Assembly (NCBI RefSeq): GCF_011759505.1
Contig: NZ_JAAOYO010000003.1
Span: forward strand, 1 to 64,000
Direction: 5' to 3'
DNA: 64,000 nt
Source of the DNA: Curtobacterium salicis
GTDB lineage: Bacteria; Actinomycetota; Actinomycetes; Actinomycetales; Microbacteriaceae
Positions within the stretch are counted from its first letter, which is position 1; each line of letters starts with the position of its first letter. Below the pieces are notes generated by a model. The model saw only the letters and a program-made list of their open reading frames with translations. It was not told the DNA's origin and searched no databases. The position numbers and the translations under genes are program-made. Shown in pieces: positions 28,658-36,792 of the stretch.

Positions 28658-29746
28658 CTACGCGTCGAACGTGTGGAACCAGGCGGTGCCGCCCGGGTGC
28701 TGCACGGTGATCATCTCGTCGAGGTCCCGGTAGGGGCCGTCCTGGTTGTGGCTCGCCGACTTGATGCGGATCGCGCCGTCGGACTCGGTGAAGACCTCGG
28801 ACACGATCGTGGTGTGGTCCGGTGAGCCGTTCGCGTTCCAGTCGAACATGACGATGTCGCCGACCTTGACGTGCTGGCGCTCGTCCGAGGTCCTCCGGGT
28901 CAGACCGAACGTCGACGCGTTCTGGTCCAGCCAGGGGTCCATCGCGGGGCAGTAGGTCCACGTGGCCGAGTGCTCGGCGCCGCCGGCCCGGTTGTACCAG
29001 TCGTCCCGCTGCTGCCAGCCGCGCGCCTGGAGCGTCTGGTTCACGTAGTTCGCGCAGTCGCCGCCGATCGGGTTCATCGTCCCGTACTCGGCGGTGTTGT
29101 AGTCCGACCAGTGCCGCATCGCGTACTCGAGCTGCCGGTCGACGTCGGTCTTCGCCGCGTACGCCACCGTCGTCGTGGCGACGGCGGTGCCCGCGTCGGG
29201 GACCGCGGCAGCGGTCGAGGTCGGCGTCGGCGCGTCGGAGTCCTGCGTCGCACCGACCTGGCCGTCGTTCGCGGCGCTGCCGTTGCCGTCGGAGGTCTGG
29301 TTCGCGGACGCCACCGGCCGGACCGCGGTGGTGAACAGCGCGACGTCGGCCGATCCGGCGGTGTACATCGCCTGGTGCGGCGCGGTGAAGGTGACCCGCG
29401 TCGCACTGGCCGCGACGTCCCGCGCAGCGACGCCGCCGACCGTGACGCCCGCCACCGACGCGAGGCCCGTGCCGGTCACCGTCACGGTGACCCCGCCGGC
29501 GAGCGGGATCTCGGCGGGAGCGACCGACGTGGCGGTCGGCTTCGCCCCGGACCCCGACCTCGGGCTGGCCGTTCCGGACCCGGCAGCGCCGGTGCCCGTG
29601 GCACCCGAGCCGCCGGCGCCCGAGCCGCGGGGCGTCGAGGCCGATCCGGGGCCGGAGCCGTCGGAGGAGCAGGCAGCGGCGACGAAGCCGACACCGGTGA
29701 TGCCGGCGAGGGACAGGAGGGTACGGCGCGTGATCGGGGCAGTCAT
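28658..29746 (-). CDS. Secreted lipoprotein with IPT/TIG domain and amidase (CHAP-like) domain
   Basis: Probably acts on cell-wall peptides or polymers outside the membrane. The 362 residues start with a twin-arginine-like signal (TRRTLL) and a lipobox ending at Cys 26, then a Gly/Ser linker, an IPT/TIG immunoglobulin-like domain (about 74-144), a second linker and an Amidase_6-type domain (about 203-362) with catalytic Cys about 231 in GGDCANYVNQTL and His about 311 in PDHTTIVSEV. TAGCCT sits 9 bases before the ATG. Confidence 0.83.
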   Translation of the reverse strand: MTAPITRRTLLSLAGITGVGFVAAACSSDGSGPGSASTPRGSGAGGSGATGTGAAGSGTASPRSGSGAKPTATSVAPAEIPLAGGVTVTVTGTGLASVAGVTVGGVAARDVAASATRVTFTAPHQAMYTAGSADVALFTTAVRPVASANQTSDGNGSAANDGQVGATQDSDAPTPTSTAAAVPDAGTAVATTTVAYAAKTDVDRQLEYAMRHWSDYNTAEYGTMNPIGGDCANYVNQTLQARGWQQRDDWYNRAGGAEHSATWTYCPAMDPWLDQNASTFGLTRRTSDERQHVKVGDIVMFDWNANGSPDHTTIVSEVFTESDGAIRIKSASHNQDGPYRDLDEMITVQHPGGTAWFHTFDA

Positions 29747-29811
29747 GACGTGTCCAGGCTAGGCGACGCGGTCGGGAGACGGCCCGTCCGACGCGGTGCG
29801 CCGGCCGGGGA

Positions 29812-30246
29812 TCAGGCCTGCGGCTGCGCGACCGTGATGTTGACGAGCCAGGTGATGCCGAACCGGTCGGTCACCATGCCGAACTCGTCGCCCCACGGCG
29901 CCCGGGTCAGCGGCTCGAGCACCGTGCCGCCGTCGGAGAGCGCGGCGAAGTAGCCACGGAGGTCGTCGGCGTCGTCACCGTCACCGTCACCGGAGAGCGA
30001 CATCGAGATGTTGTTGGTGTCGGAGCGTCCCATCGACGCCGGGGTGTCCGACGCCATGAGCACGTAGCCCCGGTCGGTCTCGAGCTGCCCGTGCATGACC
30101 TTCTCCGCGTCGGCCGGGTCCTGGACGGCACCCATCTCGGCGAACGTCCCGATGCGCAGGTCACCGCCGAACACCGACCGGTAGAACTCGAGCGCCTGCC
30201 GGGCGTCGTCGCGGAAGCCGAGGTAGGGGTTCAGCCGTGAGGTCAT
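29812..30246 (-). CDS. VOC-fold PhnB/YjdN-like protein
   Basis: A 144-residue glyoxalase/VOC-superfamily protein: LNPYLGFRDDARQALEFYRSVFGG opens the first beta-alpha-beta-beta-beta unit and WGDEFGMVTDRFGITWLVN closes the second, the PhnB-like signature. Members are often metal-free with unknown substrate. It has an AAGGAG site before the ATG. Monocistronic. Confidence 0.85.
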   Translation of the reverse strand: MTSRLNPYLGFRDDARQALEFYRSVFGGDLRIGTFAEMGAVQDPADAEKVMHGQLETDRGYVLMASDTPASMGRSDTNNISMSLSGDGDGDDADDLRGYFAALSDGGTVLEPLTRAPWGDEFGMVTDRFGITWLVNITVAQPQA

Positions 30247-30306
30247 GGTGGGCTCCTTCGTCCGCCGCTCATGGTGCCAGCGGCCGGAGACCGCCGCAAG
30301 GTCGGA

Positions 30307-31134
30307 TCAGGTGCAGGAGACGTCGCGGTCGATGGTCGACGACCCGAAGGCGGTCTCGATCTGCGTCATGGCGATCGTGCCGCCGGACAGCGGCGTACCG
30401 GAGCAGGCCTGCCGGGCCTTCGTGATGGTGCTCTTGCCGAGGGCGATCCAGTTCGACCGGCCGTGGAGCGTGCTGCTCGACGAGACGGTGCCCGCGATGG
30501 TCTTCCACTGCGACGCGGTCGAGTAGATGCCGATCGTCCGGACGCCGCCGGCCTTCAGCCCGGAGACCATGCCCTCCATCGCCGCGCGGTTCTGGGCGGT
30601 GCTGGACTGGTACGACAGCCCGGTCTCGACGTCGAGCCACCACCGGTACGCCGACGGGCGGGCGATGCCACGAGCCGTCACGTCGTCGTAGCCGCGCGCG
30701 TAGCCGTACATGAACGAGCACGCGAGGGTCAGCTGCTTCGCGCCGCCCTTCGTCCCGCACTTCCCGAAGCGGTTCGCGGGCGCCGTGCCCTTGTAGGTGT
30801 TCGACTTCGGCCAGACCGAGGCCTGCAGGCCCGGGTTCGCGAAGAGGACGTACAGCTGGGTCTTCGGCTGCGCGGAGCCACCGACGGACTGGCCGGCCCA
30901 CGACAGCTGCTCGGCGAGGCACGGGTTCGTCGTGTTGCCGAGGTCGGCGTTGACGCCGACGATGGCGAAGGCCTGCCCGGTCGGCACCGCCTTGCCGCAC
31001 TGCGGCCACGAGATGTCCACGCCGGTCGGGGTCACGGCAGCGGAGGCCGCTCCGGTCGGGCCGGCGACGGCGAGCCCCGCGGCGACGACGACGGCTGCCG
31101 CGACGGTGGCGACGAGACGATTGAGACGGACCAT
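30307..31134 (-). CDS. Secreted glycoside-hydrolase-like protein
   Basis: A 275-residue exported protein: basic start, hydrophobic signal (about 8-32, ending ASA), mature region opening GVDISWPQCGK. The pattern (VDISWPQ, FAIVGVN near the start; YRWWLDVE in the middle; IGIYSTASQW) resembles a lysozyme-like (GH25 or DUF1906-type) TIM barrel, where the strand-end acidic residues of DIS and DVE would form the active site. Six cysteines suggest disulphides. Enzymatic activity is inference. ATG 31134 has a GGGGGAG site. Confidence 0.7.
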   Translation of the reverse strand: MVRLNRLVATVAAAVVVAAGLAVAGPTGAASAAVTPTGVDISWPQCGKAVPTGQAFAIVGVNADLGNTTNPCLAEQLSWAGQSVGGSAQPKTQLYVLFANPGLQASVWPKSNTYKGTAPANRFGKCGTKGGAKQLTLACSFMYGYARGYDDVTARGIARPSAYRWWLDVETGLSYQSSTAQNRAAMEGMVSGLKAGGVRTIGIYSTASQWKTIAGTVSSSSTLHGRSNWIALGKSTITKARQACSGTPLSGGTIAMTQIETAFGSSTIDRDVSCT

Positions 31135-31294
31135 GTTCTCCCCCTGACAGGACCCCGGTGCGGGTCGACCGCGCCGATGGCGCACCAGGAGTCTAGGAGA
31201 CAGCCTCCGACGAACACAGGCCCAGCCGACGATCGGCGGCGGACCGCCTGGTGCGCAGCCAGCCTGATGGGCGGCCAGCCCGGTGGGCAGACAG

Positions 31295-31332
31295 CAGAAC
31301 GGCCCGGAACCATGTGGTTCCGAGCCGTTCTG
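31295..31332 (-). terminator. Terminator after tRNA-Ala
   Basis: An inverted repeat with arm CAGAACGGCCCGGAACC and one internal mismatch lies just 5 bases after the CCA end of the tRNA gene in its direction of transcription. Confidence 0.7.
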
Positions 31333-31337
31333 TCACG

Positions 31338-31413
31338 TGGTGGAGCTAAGGGGATTCGAACCCCTGACCTTCTCATTGCGAACGAGACGCGCTACCAACT
31401 GCGCCATAGCCCC
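31338..31413 (-). tRNA. tRNA-Ala (anticodon CGC)
   Basis: The minus strand folds into a complete cloverleaf: 7-bp acceptor (GGGGCTA/TAGCTCC), D stem GCGC, anticodon loop TTCGCAA giving CGC, T loop TTCGAAT, and an encoded CCA. It reads GCG codons. It lies at the downstream end of the galU/rimJ/SepX-like block with its own terminator. Confidence 0.95.
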
Positions 31414-31510
31414 AAGTGCTCGACCACGATAGCACCGGGTCGCAGTGATCCGAAATCGGCCCGCAGCCCTCGGGCGCGCCGCCGTCGGTGGGACCGCGCG
31501 ACGCCGCGGA

Positions 31511-32617
31511 TCAGACCGCGCGACGCCGACGCATGATCGCGTCGAGGTCGGTCTGGCCGTACACGTCGTCGCCGATGACCCCCATGCCGGCCCAGCGGCT
31601 CGGCGTCGACGGGGTCTCGTCGGCGTCCGCGGCAGGAGCGTCGACACCGGCAACAGCACCGGCACGAGTGGGAGCAGGCGCCGCCCGCAGCCCGAGCCGT
31701 TCGGCCAGGCGCCCCTGGTCGTGCGACGACAGCGCCGCCGCGGCCTCCTCGACGTCGGCCCGCATCCGCGACACCCGGGCGAGCGACGGGTCGGACTCGG
31801 CAGCCCGGATCGCCGCGGCCTCGGCCTCCGCCTCGGCCTTCGCCTGTGCGACCCGCTCCCGCAACCGGGCGGCCAACACCGCGGACGACTCCGGCGAGGG
31901 CTCGGGGGCCGCGGGCGCCTGGACGTACAGGGGCTTCGGGACGGCGCCGGGCGTCCAGGTCCGCTCAGCGGGTGCGACGTCGGGCTGTTCGATCGACAGT
32001 GGCGGCGCCGGATCGGTCCAGGTGGTCGTCGGACGGGAGGCGCGGCGCTGCTCCGGCGCACCGGCTGCGGCCCGTCGACGGCGAGCGGTCGCGACCTGGT
32101 GCAGCTGTGCGAGCACGGCAGCGGACCCGCCGGCCGCGACGAGTCCGGCGACCGCGACGATCCAGGCGCCCGGTGCGACGACGAGGACGACGACCGCCGT
32201 GAGGAGCCCGAGGGCACCGAGCGTCGTGGCACCGAGGCGGGAGCGACGCATGCGCATCGCGGTGAGTGCGGGCACGGACGACACCTGCTCGAGGACAGGG
32301 GCCTGCGCGGCCAGACGACGGGTGATCTCGCGCTGCCGTGCGGCTTCGTGGGCGCGGACGATGGCGGCGCGCTTGGCCTCTTCCGACCGGGCGACTCGCT
32401 GCGCCTCGGCGAGGGACTTCGCGTTCATCTCGATGCGCACCTCGTCCGGCAGCTCAGCGGTCTGCGCCAGGATCCGGAGGGTCTGCTGCAGTCGGATGGC
32501 GTTCCGCTCGGTCGCCAGGTACTCACGTCTCGCCGCCCACGCCGGCATCAGGTACACGACCCAGAGCACTGCCGCCACGAGCAGCACGACGCCGCCGCCC
32601 CAGGTCCCGAATCCCAT
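31511..32617 (-). CDS. SepX/GlpR-like membrane protein (putative cell-division factor)
   Basis: A 368-residue protein with an N-terminal membrane helix (about 7-24), then YLMPAWAARREYLATERNAI, which resembles the start of the actinobacterial SepX/GlpR family, two more hydrophobic segments (about 130-170), and a long charged, Ala-rich, partly coiled-coil C-terminus. SepX/GlpR proteins help organise FtsZ-dependent division, and GlpR binds the MoeA-like Glp. Position next to rimJ and galU supports the assignment, but no glp/moeA gene is here. The ATG has TACCGT 6 bases upstream, implying a leaderless mRNA. Confidence 0.65.
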   Translation of the reverse strand: MGFGTWGGGVVLLVAAVLWVVYLMPAWAARREYLATERNAIRLQQTLRILAQTAELPDEVRIEMNAKSLAEAQRVARSEEAKRAAIVRAHEAARQREITRRLAAQAPVLEQVSSVPALTAMRMRRSRLGATTLGALGLLTAVVVLVVAPGAWIVAVAGLVAAGGSAAVLAQLHQVATARRRRAAAGAPEQRRASRPTTTWTDPAPPLSIEQPDVAPAERTWTPGAVPKPLYVQAPAAPEPSPESSAVLAARLRERVAQAKAEAEAEAAAIRAAESDPSLARVSRMRADVEEAAAALSSHDQGRLAERLGLRAAPAPTRAGAVAGVDAPAADADETPSTPSRWAGMGVIGDDVYGQTDLDAIMRRRRAV

Positions 32618-32623
32618 GGGGCA

Positions 32624-32629
32624 ACGGTA
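32624..32629 (-). promoter_or_regulatory. -10 box of a leaderless promoter for the SepX-like gene
   Basis: TACCGT on the minus strand ends 6 bases before the ATG, downstream of the terminator at 32691-32722. Confidence 0.45.
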
Positions 32630-32690
32630 GGGGGAGCGCACCGCCGGGACGCCCATTGCCGGGAGCGTGTCGAGCGAGTCGCGACGGATC

Positions 32691-32722
32691 CGCCGGACGG
32701 GGGGCGTTCCTCCCGTCCGGCG
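32691..32722 (-). terminator. Terminator after the GNAT gene, short palindrome-family member
   Basis: A 14-bp stem (arm CGCCGGACGGGGGG with CCTCCCGTCCGGCG, one G-T pair) and CGTT loop, between rimJ-like and SepX-like genes. It shares GGACGGGAGG with the dispersed palindrome. Confidence 0.7.
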
Positions 32723-32765
32723 GCGGCGTCGACGGCGTCGACGGGGCTGGCGGGTGCGTCGTCGC

Positions 32766-33425
32766 TCAGCCGCGCGGCGAGATGGGCAGCGGCACGGCCG
32801 CTTCGTCCCAGGCCTCGTCCGGCACACGGCCGGCACCGAGCGGGACCGGCCCGCGGACCCAGCGGTCCAGGACGCCGTCGCGCACCTCTTCGGCGACCAG
32901 GCCGAAACAGAAGTGGTCACGCCAGTCGCCGTTGATGTGGATGTACCGGCGCCGCAGGCCCTCGTAGCGGAAGCCGAGCTTCTCCACGACCCGGAGGCTC
33001 GGGGCGTTCTCCGGACGGATGCAGATCTCGAGGCGGTGGATGCCGACGACCCGGAAGCAGTGGTCGGTCGCCAGGGCGACCGCGGTCGGGGTCACGTTGT
33101 GACCGGCCGCGTCCTGCACGACCCAGTACCCGATCGACGCGCTCGCGAGCGAGCCGTACGTGATCCCGGACACGTTCAGCTGGCCGACGAACCGGCCGTC
33201 GAGTTCCATCGCGAACGGGAGGCCCAACCCGGCCCGGGCGTTCGCCTGCAGTGCGCGGATGCTCCCCCGCACGTCGGAGGACGCCATGCCGGAGGGGTTC
33301 GTCGCCTCCCAGGTGCGGAGCCAGGAGCGGTTGCCCGCGAGTGCGAGGTCGAGGTCGCGGGAGTCACGGACCCGGAGGGGGCGGATGGTGACCCGCCCGT
33401 GGGTGAGGGTCGGGATCGTCGTCAT
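32766..33425 (-). CDS. RimJ/RimL-type GNAT N-acetyltransferase
   Basis: A 219-residue acetyltransferase, likely acting on a protein N-terminus. The core (RVTIRPLRVRDSRD start; IGYWVVQDAAGHNVTPTA as the acetyl-CoA binding region; HRLEICIRPENAPSLRVVEKLGF) is typical of the family. ATG 33425 follows GGAGGA. An upstream in-frame ATG at 33518 overlaps the galU stop (ATGA) and would add 31 polar residues, so translation may begin there under coupling. Confidence 0.85.
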   Translation of the reverse strand: MTTIPTLTHGRVTIRPLRVRDSRDLDLALAGNRSWLRTWEATNPSGMASSDVRGSIRALQANARAGLGLPFAMELDGRFVGQLNVSGITYGSLASASIGYWVVQDAAGHNVTPTAVALATDHCFRVVGIHRLEICIRPENAPSLRVVEKLGFRYEGLRRRYIHINGDWRDHFCFGLVAEEVRDGVLDRWVRGPVPLGAGRVPDEAWDEAAVPLPISPRG

Positions 33426-33514
33426 CGCTTCTGGTTCCTCCGGTGTCCCGATGTGGTCGGGACGGGTGTCCCGCACGGGCCCGGGTTCACCGGACCCGTA
33501 CGGGATGGGTCGAC

Positions 33515-34405
33515 TCATTCGCCCGCGTTGAACTCCTTGAGCCAGGACTTGAGGTCCGGCCCGAGGTCCTCACGGTCCGAGGCGAGCTGCACGATCGCCT
33601 TGATGTAGTCGAGTTTGTCACCGGTGTCGTAGCGGCGTCCACGGAAGACGACGCCGTACACGCCCCCTGTCCATTCCTCGGCGCTCGCCATCTTCATGAG
33701 CGCGTCGGTGAGCTGGATCTCGCCGCCCTTGCCCGGCTCCTGCTTCTCGAGGACGTCGAAGACCTCGGGGCGGATCACGTAGCGGCCGATGATGGCGAGG
33801 TTCGAGGGGGCTTCGCCCTGCGCCGGCTTCTCGACCAGGCCGGTGATCTTCACGACGTCGTCGGTGTCGGTCGGCTCGACCGTGGCGATGCCGTAGAGGT
33901 GGGTCTGCGACTCCGGGACCTCGAGGAGCGCGACGATCGTCGCGTTCTTCTCGCCCTGGACCTCGATCATGCGCTTGAGCAGCGGGTCGCGGGCGTCGAT
34001 GATGTCGTCACCGAGGAGCACGGCGAACGGCTCGCGGCCGACGTGCATCTTGGCGCGGAGCACCGCGTGGCCGAGGCCGAGCGGGTCACCCTGACGGACG
34101 TAGTGCATGTCCGCGAGGTCCGTCGACTGGTTGACCTTCTGCAGCTTCTCGTGGTCGCCCTTCTTGCGGAGGGTCTCCTCGAGCTCCGACACGTGGTCGA
34201 AGTGGTTCTCGAGTGCGTTCTTGTTGCGCCCGGTGATCATGAGGACGTCGGTGAGGCCCGCGTCGACGGCCTCTTCCACGACGTACTGGATGGCCGGCTT
34301 GTCGACGACGGGGAGCATCTCCTTCGGCATCGCCTTGGTCGCGGGGAGGAAGCGCGTGCCCAGCCCTGCGGCGGGGATCACGGCCTTCGAAATCTGGAAG
34401 CCCAT
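33515..34405 (-). CDS. galU: UTP-glucose-1-phosphate uridylyltransferase
   Basis: Makes UDP-glucose for cell-envelope glycans; it could also supply the polysaccharide synthase above. At 296 residues it has the nucleotidyltransferase signature PAAGLGTRFLPATKAMPKEM (11-30) and the conserved LGLGHAVLRAK. The ATG lies 6 bases after TACGGT, and a TTGACA stands further upstream, so the transcript is probably leaderless. Divergent from the 5-FCL gene. Confidence 0.96.
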   Translation of the reverse strand: MGFQISKAVIPAAGLGTRFLPATKAMPKEMLPVVDKPAIQYVVEEAVDAGLTDVLMITGRNKNALENHFDHVSELEETLRKKGDHEKLQKVNQSTDLADMHYVRQGDPLGLGHAVLRAKMHVGREPFAVLLGDDIIDARDPLLKRMIEVQGEKNATIVALLEVPESQTHLYGIATVEPTDTDDVVKITGLVEKPAQGEAPSNLAIIGRYVIRPEVFDVLEKQEPGKGGEIQLTDALMKMASAEEWTGGVYGVVFRGRRYDTGDKLDYIKAIVQLASDREDLGPDLKSWLKEFNAGE

Positions 34406-34411
34406 GGAGCG

Positions 34412-34417
34412 ACCGTA
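34412..34417 (-). promoter_or_regulatory. -10 box of a leaderless galU promoter
   Basis: TACGGT ends 6 bases before the ATG. A perfect TTGACA lies upstream but 22 bases away, longer than the usual 17-19, with a CCCC-GGAAAA-GGGG inverted repeat in between. Confidence 0.45.
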
Positions 34418-34495
34418 TCCGATCCCCTTTTCCGGGGCATGTCAACGGATAGGGGGACACCGAGATCGGCGGGAAGCCGCATCGCCCGGCGTCGC

Positions 34496-34501
34496 TACAC
34501 T
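34496..34501 (+). promoter_or_regulatory. -10 box of a leaderless 5-FCL promoter
   Basis: TACACT ends 7 bases before the ATG at 34509; no ribosome site is present in those bases. Divergent from galU. Confidence 0.45.
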
Positions 34502-34508
34502 CGTCGCC

Positions 34509-35093
34509 ATGACCGCCGATCTCGGGAACGAGAAGCGTGCCCTGCGAGCCGACCTCCGGCAGCGGCGGCGCAGCCGGACCTCGACCGAACGTGACGCCGA
34601 CTCGTCGTCCTTGACGGCGACGTTGCAGCGGTTCGTCGAGGAGCGGCAGATCACCTCGGTCGCCGTGTACCTCTCGGCGCCCGACGAGCCCGACGTCCGT
34701 CCCTTCCTCAACTGGGCGTTCGAGCAGGGCATCCGCGTGCTCCTGCCGGTCACCCGCGAGGACGGGCTGCTCGACTGGGCGGTCGGCGACGGCGCCTCCG
34801 AGCGCGAGGGGCTGTTCGGCATGCCCGAGGTCGTCGGCGAGGTCCTCTCCCCCCTGGCGATCAACGACGTCGACGCGATCCTCACCCCCGCGGCGGCGGT
34901 CGGCCACGACGGCGTCCGGATGGGCTGGGGCCGCGGCTACTACGACAAGACCCTCGGGTCCATGGCGCGTCGCCCGCCCGTCTATGCTGTGGTGTTCGAT
35001 GCGGAGTACCTCGAGGAGGTCCCGCGCGAGCCCCACGACGAACCCGTCGACGGCATCATCACGCCGTCACGCATCATCACGTTCCGGAGTTGA
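34509..35093 (+). CDS. 5-formyltetrahydrofolate cyclo-ligase family protein
   Basis: ATP-dependent conversion of 5-formyl- to 5,10-methenyl-tetrahydrofolate. The 194-residue product has the N-terminal KRALRADLRQRRR segment and the ATP/Mg site GVRMGWGRGYYDKTL (135-149). Residue match and gene order (5-FCL, FmdB, mscL) are those seen in mycobacteria. Its stop is one base before the fmdB-like GTG (TGACGTG). Confidence 0.92.
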   Translation: MTADLGNEKRALRADLRQRRRSRTSTERDADSSSLTATLQRFVEERQITSVAVYLSAPDEPDVRPFLNWAFEQGIRVLLPVTREDGLLDWAVGDGASEREGLFGMPEVVGEVLSPLAINDVDAILTPAAAVGHDGVRMGWGRGYYDKTLGSMARRPPVYAVVFDAEYLEEVPREPHDEPVDGIITPSRIITFRS

Positions 35094-35094
35094 C

Positions 35095-35478
35095 GTGCCC
35101 ACCTACTCGTACCGCTGCACCGAGTGCGGCAACGCGTTCGACATCAAGCAGTCCTTCTCCGACGACGCCCTCACCGAGTGCCCGGTGTGCGGCGGCGTCC
35201 TGCGGAAGGTCTTCTCGCCGGTCGGCGTGACCTTCAACGGGGGTGGCTTCTACCGGACGGACTCGCGGCCGGCGCCGAAGAGCGAGGGCAGCAGCGGCTC
35301 CGGGTCGTCGAGCTCCGGCTCCGGCTCCTCCGGGTCCGGAACGTCGGGCTCCGGGTCGTCCGGGTCCGGATCGTCGGGCTCCGGCTCCTCCGGGTCGGGA
35401 TCGTCGGGCTCCGGGTCGTCGGGCTCCGGTTCCTCCACGGGCTCCTCGGGCTCGGGATCGTCGGCCTCCGGATCCTGA
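35095..35478 (+). CDS. FmdB-type zinc-ribbon protein with Gly/Ser-rich disordered tail
   Basis: A 127-residue protein: residues 1-50 form an FmdB zinc ribbon (YRCTECG and ECPVCGG, four Cys), followed by FSPVGVTFNGGGFYRTD and about 70 residues of almost pure Gly and Ser. The mycobacterial counterpart in the same gene position (Rv0991c, Ruc) is a redox-regulated chaperone with a disordered tail, so a similar role is plausible. GTG start after CGGAG, coupled to 5-FCL. Confidence 0.85.
   Translation: MPTYSYRCTECGNAFDIKQSFSDDALTECPVCGGVLRKVFSPVGVTFNGGGFYRTDSRPAPKSEGSSGSGSSSSGSGSSGSGTSGSGSSGSGSSGSGSSGSGSSGSGSSGSGSSTGSSGSGSSASGS
35288..35474 (+). repeat. In-frame Gly/Ser-coding tandem repeat
   Basis: Units such as GGCTCCGGGTCGTCG (15 bases, with related GGCTCCGGCTCCTCC forms) recur about a dozen times, all in frame and encoding SGSGS-type pentads. 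Near-identical adjacent copies make tail length prone to slippage. Confidence 0.85.
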
Positions 35479-35504
35479 CCGACGCCGCGCCTCCTGGATA
35501 GGTT
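35475..35504 (+). promoter_or_regulatory. Candidate mscL promoter
   Basis: CTGACC (35475-35480), 18-base spacer, TAGGTT (35499-35504). The transcript would begin near 35511 with the small hairpin GGCCACCG-CA-CGGTGGCC (35511-35528), about 24 bases before the GTG start. Confidence 0.4.
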
Positions 35505-35552
35505 GGAGCGGGCCACCGCACGGTGGCCGTCCACGACAGAAGGGGGGCTCAC

Positions 35553-36059
35553 GTGAAGGGCTTCAGGGAGTTCCTGCTCCGCGGCAACGTCATCGACCTC
35601 GCGGTCGCCGTCGTCATCGGTGCCGCGTTCACCGCCATCGTCACGACGATCGTGAACTCGCTCATCAACCCGCTCATCGGTGCCGTGTTCAACGCGTCGA
35701 GCCTCGACAAGGCGCTGGTCTGGGCCATCCCGACCGTGTCCGGGGGCAGCGCGCGGATCCTGTTCGGCGCGATCATCGGCGCGGTCCTGAACTTCGTCAT
35801 CGTCGCCGCCGTGGTGTACTTCGCGCTCGTGGTGCCGGTGAACCACCTCAAGAAGGTCGCCTTCGACCGGGTGAAGAACAACGACGAGCAGACGCCGCAG
35901 GACGTCCCGCCGACCGACGTCGAGGTGCTGCTCGAGATCCGCGACCTGCTCCGTCGGCAGGGTGGCGACGACGGGATCGTGTCGACGGGTGGTGGCGCAC
36001 ACGTCGCACCGTCGACCGCTCCCGAGGGCCCCGGGATCGCGGGCACGACCAAGCTGTAG
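35553..36059 (+). CDS. mscL: Large-conductance mechanosensitive channel
   Basis: A homopentameric membrane channel that opens under tension to release solutes on osmotic downshock. The 168 residues include the N-terminal helix KGFREFLLRGNVIDLAVAVVIGAAF (pore-lining TM1), a periplasmic loop, TM2 (about 73-98) and the conserved cytoplasmic helix VLLEIRDLLRR, with a longer Gly/Pro-rich end than most. GTG 35553 follows AGAAGGGGGG. Confidence 0.95.
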   Translation: MKGFREFLLRGNVIDLAVAVVIGAAFTAIVTTIVNSLINPLIGAVFNASSLDKALVWAIPTVSGGSARILFGAIIGAVLNFVIVAAVVYFALVVPVNHLKKVAFDRVKNNDEQTPQDVPPTDVEVLLEIRDLLRRQGGDDGIVSTGGGAHVAPSTAPEGPGIAGTTKL

Positions 36060-36163
36060 TCCGGCACGCGGACGCCGAGCGGGCGTGACACCCCGCCGGC
36101 CGTCCGCCGGGCGACGCAGGCTGCCGAGCGGCGTGGGCGGCGTGGGCGGCGCGAGCGGGACGC

Positions 36164-36751
36164 CTACGCCGGGGCGCGCTGCGTCCGGTGCTTCCGGGAC
36201 ATCTCGGCCGCGTACTGCAGCCCCGCCAGGACGTGCCCGATCGTCCCGAGCCAGACGAACACGAGCGCGACGTTCCGGATCCAGTGGTGGTCCGCCGCGA
36301 CCGAGGTCGACGAGAACAGCAGCACCGGCAACCCGACGAACAACAGCGCCGACCGGACCTTGCCGGTCCACGTCACGCGCAGGTCCGGGTTGCCGCGGAA
36401 CCACGCACTCGACAGGGCGAGCAGCGCCAGGTCGACGGCCACCACGATCGCGACGACGATCCACGGCAGCAGCCCGACGAGCACGAGCGACAACACGATC
36501 GCGACGATCGCCAGCCGGTCGGCGATCGGGTCGAGGGCCTTGCCGAGCGCGGACTCCTGGTGCAGCCGACGCGCCAGGAACCCGTCCGCCCAGTCGCTGA
36601 CCCCGAGGACGACCAGCGACGCCAACGCCCAGCCGGGGTGTCCGGCGACGACGAGCGCCACGTAGACCGGGATGAGGACGAACCGCACCATCGTGATGAG
36701 GTTCGGCCACGTCTGCCAGTCGGGCCGGGTCCGCCGGGAGGGCTCCGTCAT
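36164..36751 (-). CDS. CDP-alcohol phosphatidyltransferase (PgsA/cardiolipin synthase type)
   Basis: An integral-membrane enzyme of phospholipid synthesis. The 195-residue product has the exact family motif D-x2-DG-x2-AR-x8-G-x3-D-x3-D at 53-78 (DWADGFLARR...GKALDPIAD) and about five hydrophobic segments. It could be phosphatidylglycerophosphate synthase or another CDP-DAG transferase; the motif does not separate these. It starts at ATG 36751 after GGAAG. Confidence 0.88.
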   Translation of the reverse strand: MTEPSRRTRPDWQTWPNLITMVRFVLIPVYVALVVAGHPGWALASLVVLGVSDWADGFLARRLHQESALGKALDPIADRLAIVAIVLSLVLVGLLPWIVVAIVVAVDLALLALSSAWFRGNPDLRVTWTGKVRSALLFVGLPVLLFSSTSVAADHHWIRNVALVFVWLGTIGHVLAGLQYAAEMSRKHRTQRAPA

Positions 36752-36792
36752 CACACGCTTCCGTTCGGGGTTCGGGACCCTCAGCGTACCGG

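Noticed and set aside
36060-36163. Terminator between mscL and pgsA
   Set aside because: Several GC inverted segments exist but none forms a clean long stem comparable to the others.
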